Below are positions 43,935 through 51,076 of a stretch of 64,000 nucleotides of DNA, one piece after another (position 1 is the first letter of the stretch; each line of letters opens with the position of its first letter). The translations under genes and the position numbers were made by a program. Below the pieces are notes generated by a model. It was not told where the DNA came from and made no database searches. It saw only the letters and a program-made list of their open reading frames with translations. This stretch comes from VAZQ01 sp963721005 (lineage in GTDB: Bacteria > Pseudomonadota > Alphaproteobacteria > Rhizobiales > Xanthobacteraceae), in NCBI GenBank assembly GCA_963721005.1, contig CAVRHR010000003.1, positions 1,178,001 through 1,242,000 on the forward strand. Reading direction: 5' to 3'.

Positions 43935-45259
43935 TCAGGCCTGGCCCTTCCCCCTCACGGCCATCAGTTGCGCCGGGTCGACCATGGCCATGGCGACGAT
44001 CCCGATGATCGGGAACAGGGTCAGCTCGACCAGCGCTGCGCCGCCCCAGCCGAAAGCGCCCACCAGGACGGCCAGAAGATAGCCGGCAGTGGACGCCGAA
44101 CCAAACAACGAGGTCAGGAAGATACCCGACGCCGAGCCGACCATGTGCGGCCGCACACTGCGTTGCAGCATGGAAAGCAGATTCACGAACACGAAGCCGC
44201 TGGCCAGCGCGCCGGTCAGGAAGGACAGGACTGACTGCGATTGCAGCGAGGTCGACCAGTTGTACATGGCGTAGCCCACGACGGCGAGCAGCCCGAAGGC
44301 GATCGCCGTGACCCAGCGCTGCGCGAAGCGGTCGCCGAACCAGCCCCCGACGAAGGACATGAGCCCGCCAGCCCGAAGAAGCTGAACGCCGCCGCCGCAT
44401 CGGCCTGCGAGAACATCAGCCCTTCCCTGAGATAGGTGGTGTAGAGGCCGATGAAGCCGTAGAGCGAGTACCCCAGAATGACGCAGCCGATGAAGCCCAT
44501 GACGACATTGCGGTTCCACAGGTTCGCCGGCACATGGGCGAGCGCCGCCTGGTCGGCCGGCTGCTCGCGGTCCGGTCCGCGGCACTCGGTGAACTCCTTC
44601 GGCACCAGCACCAGCACGACCGCGGCGATCGCCAGCCCGGTGAAGGCAAACCAAATGAACGGCGTTTGCCAGCTGTCGCTGGCTTGCGCCAGCATGGCGC
44701 CGATGCGGGGGCCGAGAAAGGCGCCGACCCCGTAGGCCACGATCAGCCAGCCGATGAAGAACGATCTGCGGCGGTGGAAATAGCTGCCGATCGCGGCGAA
44801 CAAGGCCGCCATCTGCATGCCCTCGCCGATCCCGGTCATGGCGCGGTAGGCCAGCATGTCCCAGAAGCCGGACGCATAGATGGTCGCGAGCGTGAACACC
44901 GAATAGATCGCCATGGCGACCAGGATGATGGTCTTGCGGGAGGCCCGGTCCGCGACGTAGCCGGTGGGCAATCCCGCCACCGCCAATCCGAGGGTGAAGA
45001 TGGTGGAAAGCAGGCCGGCGACCTTGAGGTCGTAGCCCAACGCCTGGCGGATGGCGGGCAGCAAGGTGGGGAATATCTGCCGGTCGGCGGCGTTGATCGC
45101 GTAGGCGAGACACAGAACAACCAGAAACACCAACGCGGCGAGCGGAGCCGCCCTGGCGGCCGAAGCCGCTGTGCCGGCTGAAGCCGCTGTGGCGGCCGGA
45201 GCCGCTGTGGCGGCCGCCGGCTTCTCCATCGTGGCCGCGAACCCCCCTGATGCGTCCAT
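43935..45259 (-). pseudogene. MFS transporter gene with a -1 frameshift
   Basis: From ATG 45259 (after GAGGGG) comes an Ala-rich N-terminus with a repeated AATAAP-like run, then an intact MFS N-terminal half (CLAYAINAADRQIFPTLLPAIR, VADRASRKTIILVAMAIYSVFTLATIYA). The frame fails after AAAAFSFFGLAG. The next frame continues LMSFVGGWFGDRFAQRWVTAIAFGLLAVVGYAMYNW to the normal end at 43935. One base is missing near 44365-44371 (GCGGGCTC on the minus strand). Repaired, it is about 441 residues with twelve helices. The substrate is unknown; the neighbouring tandem binding proteins read the same way. Confidence 0.85.
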
Positions 45260-45290
45260 GGCGAGCCCCTCGCGTTTGGTGGAATTCAGA

Positions 45291-46055
45291 TCACCCCGGG
45301 TTCATGCCCTTCTGCTTCATGACCGCCACGGCCGCCTCCGAGGCAAGGAACTTGGACAGCGCCTTGGCGCCCTCGGGGTCTTTGGCCTTGGCCGGAACGG
45401 CCGCCACATAGACGATGATCTTCTGCAGATCCGCGGGCAGCGGGCCGACCAGATCGATGCCGGGAACCGGCATCAGCTCGGCCACCTGCTGCACCCCGAT
45501 CTCGGCCTCGCCCGCCGCCACCGCAGCGCCGACCGGCTTGCCCTGCACCACCACGGTCTTGGGCTTGAGGGTGTCTACGAGGCCCAGCCGCGCGATCACG
45601 GTCAGGAAATGGCGGCCGCTCGCACCCTGGCTATAGGCTACGGATTTCGCTGCGATGAGCGCGGCCTTGAGTGCGTCCGGCGAGCCGATATTGGGCTTGG
45701 GCGCGCCGGCCTTCACCGCCACGCCCACCCGCGAGAGCATGACCTTGGCGGCGCCGCCGGGGGCGATCAGCCCGGCCTTGACGAAATCGTCGATCACCTC
45801 CTCGTCCGCAATCAACAGATCGATGCCGGCGCCCTCCTTGAGCTGGCCCAAGGTCTGCGGGCCGGCCTGGAACTTGACCGTGACCTTGTTGCCGCTGGCG
45901 TGCTCGAACATGGGCACGAGCGCGCCGAGGACTTCCGGCATGGGGCCGGGCGTGCTTACCAGGTTGATCTCCGCCGCTACCGCGGCGTTTCCTGCGCTCA
46001 GCACGCCGAGGCAGCCTGCCGCCGCCCACGTGACGAGTCTCGAGCCTGTGCTCAT
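45291..46055 (-). CDS. ModA-like periplasmic solute-binding protein 1 of 3 (254 aa)
   Basis: A signal peptide (ending AVAAE) is followed by INLVSTPGPMPEVLGALVPMFEHASGNKVTVKFQ, a type-2 periplasmic-binding fold of the ModA/SBP_bac_11 kind. DALKAALIAAKSVAYSQGASGRHFLTVIARLGL recurs in similar form in the two upstream genes at 46105 and 46923. The ligand may be an oxyanion or a small organic solute; molybdate-type residues cannot be confirmed by eye. There is no ABC permease or ATPase next to it. The gap to the next gene is 49 bases. Confidence 0.88.
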   Translation of the reverse strand: MSTGSRLVTWAAAGCLGVLSAGNAAVAAEINLVSTPGPMPEVLGALVPMFEHASGNKVTVKFQAGPQTLGQLKEGAGIDLLIADEEVIDDFVKAGLIAPGGAAKVMLSRVGVAVKAGAPKPNIGSPDALKAALIAAKSVAYSQGASGRHFLTVIARLGLVDTLKPKTVVVQGKPVGAAVAAGEAEIGVQQVAELMPVPGIDLVGPLPADLQKIIVYVAAVPAKAKDPEGAKALSKFLASEAAVAVMKQKGMNPG

Positions 46056-46104
46056 GATGTCCTCCCGGGTTGGTACGTTGTCGGTTGCGATCTCTGCGGC
46101 TCGT

Positions 46105-46872
46105 TCAGCGCGCCGGCGGCTCCATGCCGCTCTTGCGCACCAGGGCCTCGTTCTCCCGCGCGCCCATGAACTTCACCATTGCGGCCGCCACCTCTTTCTC
46201 CTTCGAGACCGCGAGCACGCCCGCGGCGAAGGGGTTGTATTGCTGCAGCTCGGCCGGCAGCACCCCGCCCAATTCGGCGCCCGCGACCGGCAGGATGACG
46301 TTGATCTGCTGCAGCGCGATCTCGACCTCGCCGCGCGCCACCGCCTCGGCGGCCGGGAAGCCGTCCAGGAACTTGGTGCGCGCCTTGAGCTCCTCGGTCA
46401 GGCCGAGATCGGCCATGATCTTCGCCACCATCAGGCCGCTGCCCGCGGTCGAGTAGCCGATCGACTTGGCGGCCCGCATGGCGCGCTTGAACGCCTCGAC
46501 CGTGCTCAGGTCGAGCTTGGGGGCGCCGGCCTTGACGGCGACCCCGATGCCGGCGCGGGCGAAGTCGACCCGCGGGCCCACGATCTTGCCGCTCTTGATG
46601 AGATCATCGATCACGCCCGGGTTGAGTGCCACGACGTCGGCAGGCGCGCCGGCATTGACCTTGGCGAGCGGATTGGCGTCGAACACCGCATTGACCTTGT
46701 TGCCGGTCTGGCTCTGGAATCCGGCCGCGAGATCGCGCACCCCGGAGATCACCCCCATGCCGCCCAGCACCGTGATCTCGGCCGCCTGCGCGGCGCCTGG
46801 TGCGGCGCTCTGGCAAAGCCCGCCCAGCAAGGCGAGACCGGCCGCCGCCGCCAGATTCTTCCACCTCGTCAT
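46105..46872 (-). CDS. ModA-like periplasmic solute-binding protein 2 of 3 (255 aa)
   Basis: A signal peptide (ending AQAAE) is followed by ITVLGGMGVISGVRDLAAGFQSQTGNKVNAVFDANPLAKV and then VEAFKRAMRAAKSIGYSTAGSGLMVAKIMADLGLTEEL, homologous block by block to 45291 and 46923 but distinct. It ends EVAAAMVKFMGARENEALVRKSGMEPPAR, as in its neighbours. It probably arose by tandem duplication. The 50-base gaps on both sides suggest one transcript from 47711. Confidence 0.88.
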   Translation of the reverse strand: MTRWKNLAAAAGLALLGGLCQSAAPGAAQAAEITVLGGMGVISGVRDLAAGFQSQTGNKVNAVFDANPLAKVNAGAPADVVALNPGVIDDLIKSGKIVGPRVDFARAGIGVAVKAGAPKLDLSTVEAFKRAMRAAKSIGYSTAGSGLMVAKIMADLGLTEELKARTKFLDGFPAAEAVARGEVEIALQQINVILPVAGAELGGVLPAELQQYNPFAAGVLAVSKEKEVAAAMVKFMGARENEALVRKSGMEPPAR

Positions 46873-46922
46873 GACGTTCTCCCGATCCTTGTGTCTCGAA
46901 ATTATTGTGGTCCGCCCGCCGC

Positions 46923-47711
46923 TCAGGACTTGGCCGGCTCAACGAAAGTCTTGCGCAACAGCGGCGCCGCCTCCGGAGAGATCATGAACTTGATCAGCGC
47001 GCGCGCCGCGTCCGGCTCCTTCGAGCCCGTCATCAGGGCGACGCTCGATGGGCACGGCTTGTTGAGGAAGCCGGGCGGCACGCCGACATAGTCGGTCCCG
47101 GGCGCCCCTACCATGATGTTGGTCTGCTGCAGCCCGAGCTCGAATTCGCCCCGCGCCAGCGCTTCCACCACCGGTCCGTTGTCGGTGTACACCGTCTTCG
47201 ACTTGAGCTGCGCGGTGAGGCCGAGTTTCTCGATGCCATCCGCCACATTGGTGCCGCTGCAGCCGCGCGAATAGCCGATCGACTTCGCGGCCAGCAGTGC
47301 CGCCTTGTAGGCCTCGACCGTGCTGATGTCCGGCTTCGGGGCGCCGGCGCGCACCGAGACGCCGAGGCTCGCGAGCACGAACGGCGTGATGCTTTCGACC
47401 ACCACATGGCCGTTCTTGATCAGGCCGTTGATCTGCTCCGGATTGCTGGTGATGAGATCGGCCGGCCCGTTGGATTTGAGGCGCTGCTCCAGGGAAGGGA
47501 CGGTTTCCTGGATGACCGTCACCTTGTGGCCGCTGGTACGCGCGAAGGCGGCGGCGAGCTCGCGCACGCCGGGCGTGGCACCCTGGTTGGTCAGGACCGT
47601 GAGCTCGGCTGACCAGGCAGTGCCTTGCGGCAAAGCGCCCAGAATTCCCAGCATCATTCCCGGAACGACCGCGCGAATGCACGCGGCGGCAATTCTCCCG
47701 CACGCCCCCAT
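46923..47711 (-). CDS. ModA-like periplasmic solute-binding protein 3 of 3 (262 aa)
   Basis: This is the first gene of the tandem set in transcription order. A signal peptide (ending TAWSAE) is followed by LTVLTNQGATPGVRELAAAFARTSGHKVTVIQE, and VEAYKAALLAAKSIGYSRGCSGTNVADGIEKLGL aligns with the copies at 46105 and 45291. It has three Cys residues in the mature part (one in RGCSG and one in NKPCPSS), unlike the others. ATG 47711 follows GGAGGAAGC. The ligand is unknown. Confidence 0.88.
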   Translation of the reverse strand: MGACGRIAAACIRAVVPGMMLGILGALPQGTAWSAELTVLTNQGATPGVRELAAAFARTSGHKVTVIQETVPSLEQRLKSNGPADLITSNPEQINGLIKNGHVVVESITPFVLASLGVSVRAGAPKPDISTVEAYKAALLAAKSIGYSRGCSGTNVADGIEKLGLTAQLKSKTVYTDNGPVVEALARGEFELGLQQTNIMVGAPGTDYVGVPPGFLNKPCPSSVALMTGSKEPDAARALIKFMISPEAAPLLRKTFVEPAKS

Positions 47712-47919
47712 GGCTTCCTCCCGCTTTTTTTCCCGGCCGCCGGGTCGAGCCATCGGGCCGGATGGCGCAAAGCTTATGCCGTCTTGCCGCTTTGGACCAG
47801 TGGCTCAGGACGGTGCCGGCAGGGCAATGCCGGCTGCCGGGGAGTGGATCAAAACCGGCCGGTGAGGTATGAGAGCTGATATTGTCCCGCAGCATCCTCA
47901 AGCGGAAGGCGCGCGCCCC

Positions 47920-48420
47920 ATGAAAATCCTGTCCGGCTCAATCGTGCTGTTGTGTCTCGCCCTCCCCGACCTTGCGCAGGCGCAGCAGGCGCAATCGGTC
48001 TTCATCGAAGGCGACATGGTGCGCGGCAATACGGCCAAGGGCCAGACCGGCCCGACCTGCGTGCTCAACAACCAGTTCAAGCACAACGAGAACGCGGTGT
48101 TCCGGGTGCGGGTGCGCGACATCACCGGCAAGCCGCTGGACGACAAAGGCATCAAAGGCGTGGTGATCGAATTGTCGGACGGCCAGAAGCTACCGATGCG
48201 CTACAGCGGCCATCCGCCGCGTAACAGCGTGGATTATTTCTGGGCGGTGGGTTGGGTGATCCCGGAGAATTATCCGACCGGCAGCCTGTACTACAAGGTC
48301 ATCGCCACCGATCTGCAGGGCCGCACCCAGACCTGGCAGTCGTTCCAGGATCCGCGTTCGCAGATCGAGGTGGTCGCCGGTACGGTGCAGTATTCGGGCG
48401 AAGGCCAGGCGCCGAGGTAG
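47920..48420 (+). CDS. Secreted protein of unknown family (166 aa)
   Basis: A signal peptide (ending AQAQQ) is followed by SVFIEGDMVRGNTAKGQTGPTCVLNNQFKHNENAVFRVRVRDITGKPLDDKGIKGVVIELSDGQKLPMRYSGHPPRNSVDYFWAVGWVIPENYPTGSLYYKVIATDLQGRTQTWQSFQ. It reads like one immunoglobulin-type beta-sandwich (RVRVRDITGKPL, VVIELSDG, LYYKVIATD). I recognise no named family. It is divergent from the three binding proteins and converges with amt through the hairpin at 48424. Confidence 0.75.
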   Translation: MKILSGSIVLLCLALPDLAQAQQAQSVFIEGDMVRGNTAKGQTGPTCVLNNQFKHNENAVFRVRVRDITGKPLDDKGIKGVVIELSDGQKLPMRYSGHPPRNSVDYFWAVGWVIPENYPTGSLYYKVIATDLQGRTQTWQSFQDPRSQIEVVAGTVQYSGEGQAPR

Positions 48421-48423
48421 GGC

Positions 48424-48451
48424 GTCCTCGCCCCGCGCGCGGGGAGAGGAC
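48424..48451. terminator. Strong hairpin between convergent genes
   Basis: GTCCTC and CCCCGC pair with GCGGGG and GAGGAC (48424-48451) around a GC pair, with single-base mismatches near the middle. It stands 3 bases after the 48420 stop and 42 before the amt stop, so it may end both transcripts. The CCCCGCGCGCGGGGAGAGG core resembles the palindromic repeats elsewhere in the window. Confidence 0.55.
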
Positions 48452-48492
48452 ATGTCCTTCGCATGCGGCTGACACCAGCCGAACCGTGCCGG

Positions 48493-49812
48493 CTATTGAA
48501 TGGCCTCGCCGTGAATGGAGATGTCGAGCCCCTCCCGCTCCTCATCTTGGGTGGCGCGCAGCGCCGTCACGGCGGCAACCGCCTTGAGCAACACCACCGT
48601 CATCCCGCCCGACCACGCCATGGTAACCACCACGCCCAGCAGCTGGATCATGAGTTGCTGAAAATTGCCCTCGAGCAGTCCCGAATAGCCCTGCGGCAAG
48701 TCGGGGGCGATCGAGACCGCAGCGGTGGCGAACACGCCGCATAAAAGCGTGCCGGTGATGCCGCCGATGCCGTGCACCCCGAACACATCGAGCAAGTCGT
48801 CATACTTGAAGCGCGCCTTGAGCGCCGTGCAGGCATAAAAGCACACCGCGCCCGCCACGACCCCGATGACGATTCCGTGCCAAGGCAGCACATAGCCCGA
48901 GGCCGGCGTGATGGTGCCGAGCCCGGCCACCGCGCCGGAGATCATGCCGAGCACCGACGGCTTGCCGCGGATCCGCCATTCGAGCGACATCCAGGTCAGC
49001 ACGCCGGCGCAAGCCGCCAGATGCGTGGCCGCGATCGCCATCACGGCGCGCGAATTGGCGCCGAGCGCCGAGCCGCCGTTGAAGCCGAACCAGCCGACCC
49101 ACAGCAAGCCGGTGCCCACCACCGCCATCGAGAGATCGAACGGCGCGAGATTCTCCGAGCCATAGCCGCGCCGCGGCCCGAGCAGCACCGCGGCGGTCAG
49201 CCCGGCAATGCCGGCATTGATATGCACCACCGTGCCGCCGGCGAAATCCAGCAGGCCGGCGGCGCCGAGGAACCCGCCGCCCCAGACCCAATGCGCGATC
49301 GGCACATAGACGAAGGCGAGCCACAGCGCCGAGAACAAGAGGAAGGCGGAAAACCGCATCCGATCCGCGACCGATCCCACCACCAGCGCTACCGTGATGA
49401 CGGCGAACGCCATCTGATAGAGCATGAACAGCGCTTCGGGGATCGTCTTCGCCAGCGGATTGATCGAATCCATGCCCATGCCGACGAGAAGCAGCCGGCT
49501 CCCAGAACCGATCCAGGCGCCGTCGCCGGTGAACACCAAGCTGTAGCCGAACGCCACCCAGAGAATCGAGACCAGCGCGGTAGCGGCCAGGCTCTGCGCC
49601 ATGGTGGCCAGCACGTTTTTCTTGCGCACCATGCCGGCATAGAACAACGCCAGGCCCGGGATGGTCATCATCAGCACGATGCTGGTGGCGACGATCATCC
49701 AGGCGGTGTCGGCGCCGTCGATCTTGTCGGCCTGAGCGAAGGCGGGCGACACGGACAGCCCCGCCGCCACCGCCGACATGCGCGCAGCCGCGCGACCCGA
49801 TTTCCCGGTCAT
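48493..49812 (-). CDS. amtB: Ammonium transporter Amt
   Basis: This 439-residue protein has a signal-like N-terminus (ending PAFAQ) and eleven membrane helices. The twin-His pore residues are visible in GGTVVHINAGIAGL and DVFGVHGIGGITGTL. GLLWVGWFGFNGGSALGAN and the FYAGMVRKKNVLATMAQSL start are Amt landmarks. It conducts ammonium inward under nitrogen limitation. It lies 26 bases downstream of glnK, on the same strand, as one operon. Confidence 0.96.
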   Translation of the reverse strand: MTGKSGRAAARMSAVAAGLSVSPAFAQADKIDGADTAWMIVATSIVLMMTIPGLALFYAGMVRKKNVLATMAQSLAATALVSILWVAFGYSLVFTGDGAWIGSGSRLLLVGMGMDSINPLAKTIPEALFMLYQMAFAVITVALVVGSVADRMRFSAFLLFSALWLAFVYVPIAHWVWGGGFLGAAGLLDFAGGTVVHINAGIAGLTAAVLLGPRRGYGSENLAPFDLSMAVVGTGLLWVGWFGFNGGSALGANSRAVMAIAATHLAACAGVLTWMSLEWRIRGKPSVLGMISGAVAGLGTITPASGYVLPWHGIVIGVVAGAVCFYACTALKARFKYDDLLDVFGVHGIGGITGTLLCGVFATAAVSIAPDLPQGYSGLLEGNFQQLMIQLLGVVVTMAWSGGMTVVLLKAVAAVTALRATQDEEREGLDISIHGEAIQ

Positions 49813-49838
49813 GGAATTCCCCCCGTTTCTGTCATTGA

Positions 49839-50177
49839 TCAAAGCGCGTCGACATCGGTCTCGCCGGTACGAATGCGCACCGCATGATCCAACGCCGTCA
49901 CGAACACCTTGCCGTCGCCGATCTGGCCGGTGCGGGCCGACGCCGTGATGGCCTCCACGGTCCGGTCGACCTGTTTGTCGGGAACCGCGACCTCGATGCG
50001 CAGCTTCGGCACGAAATTCACGGTGTATTCGGCACCCCGGTAGAACTCCGTGTGCCCCTTCTGGCGACCGTAACCCTTGACCTCGGTGATGGTCATGCCG
50101 CTGACGCCGAGCCCCGACAGCGCCTCGCGCACCTCGTCGAGCCGGAACGGCTTGATGATGGCCATGACGAGTTTCAT
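49839..50177 (-). CDS. glnK: PII nitrogen-regulatory protein GlnK
   Basis: 112 residues. MKLVMAIIKPFRLDEVREALSGLGVSGMTITEVKGYGRQKGHTEFYRGAEYTVNF carries the T-loop and the uridylylation Tyr51. KLRIEVAVPDKQVDRTVEAI and TGQIGDGKVFV form the nucleotide-binding part. The start at 50177 is fixed by the conserved N-terminus. It binds and blocks Amt when nitrogen is ample, and its place directly upstream of amt is the usual glnK-amtB order. Divergent genes lie to its right. Confidence 0.96.
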   Translation of the reverse strand: MKLVMAIIKPFRLDEVREALSGLGVSGMTITEVKGYGRQKGHTEFYRGAEYTVNFVPKLRIEVAVPDKQVDRTVEAITASARTGQIGDGKVFVTALDHAVRIRTGETDVDAL

Positions 50178-50444
50178 TGCCCGCAGCCTCCAATCAGGCC
50201 GGGCGCAATAATCCCCTCCCCTCAAATCCGGGAGCCCGGTCGCCTGGCCGCCCGGCAGCGCCATTCGACTCGTGCTCGCCATCTATACCAGTGCCCGATT
50301 TTGAGGCAACGCCCTCCGCCGTAAACCCTTGTGGACTCAAGGCCGTGGACCCGCGAACGACCGATCGAGGGACTGCAGCTGATTAATCTTGCGGCTGACC
50401 CAGACGGGAGGCTTCGAGGCGCGTTCTTCGCGCGCTCCGCCGGC
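50178..50444. other. Intergenic stretch upstream of glnK, no gene
   Basis: About 267 bases between the lipoprotein stop (50445) and the glnK start, both minus strand. A sigma-54 or NtrC site would be expected for glnK-amtB, but I could not find a clean TGGCAC-N5-TTGC on the minus strand here. Confidence 0.35.
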
Positions 50445-50813
50445 CTATTTAACCAGCTTCGGGGTCGGCAACGGCTCGAACCTCTCATTGGCGCAGCCGT
50501 CGATGATCAGCGCCAGGCGATAGTCGACGATATCGTTGTTCTGGATGAGCAGGGCATAGGTGCGCGGATCGCTGTCGGCATCGCTGCGCAAGCACACGAC
50601 CCAGTCGCCCAATGCGCTGACCGGAGCCCTGCGGACTTGCGACACCCGCGGATAGCCGGTGAGCTTCACGAGCCGGAAAGTGTCCTGAATCTTGCCGGCC
50701 AGGGCCGCAACGTTGGGAACGCCCGGGCTATCGAGCTGCGCCAGCGCTCCCGGATCGGCACCGAGCGAGCAGCCCGCCAGGAACAGGCCGGCCAAGGCAG
50801 GGGATAAGCGCAT
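50445..50813 (-). CDS. Small putative lipoprotein (122 aa)
   Basis: MRLSPALAGLFLAGCSLGADPGALAQLDSPGVPNVAALAGKIQDTF has a lipobox LFLAGC with Cys15. The mature part includes WVVCLRSDADSDPRTYALLIQNNDIVDYRLALIIDGCANERFEPLP, with two Cys that may pair. The function is unknown. The start at 50813 was chosen as the first before the lipobox; its size and Cys pattern fit Rhizobiales lipoproteins I have seen, without a name. Confidence 0.8.
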   Translation of the reverse strand: MRLSPALAGLFLAGCSLGADPGALAQLDSPGVPNVAALAGKIQDTFRLVKLTGYPRVSQVRRAPVSALGDWVVCLRSDADSDPRTYALLIQNNDIVDYRLALIIDGCANERFEPLPTPKLVK

Positions 50814-51076
50814 CACCGCATCGAGCCTTTGCCGCCGCGTCCGCAACGATCGGCGACGGTCCGGTCCCCCCCAATTCCGGCCTGAGCATACATCCAATCA
50901 TATCCGCCGAAAGGCCGGAATGAGAGTTACGTCCGGTGCTCGGTCATTGTGGCCATTTTGCTCGAAGCGGCCCGAACAATGCCCTGCAATCCAACATAAA
51001 TCGTCATGCTTTCGCCCCAGCGCTCGCGTGCTCTGTGGTTCGCAAAATGCGACGGCTGGGGGATTGCGGGCGCAAA

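Noticed and set aside
43935..47711. A mobile element bounding the three binding-protein genes
   Set aside because: I found no transposase, no terminal inverted repeats and no target duplications; tandem duplication explains them better.
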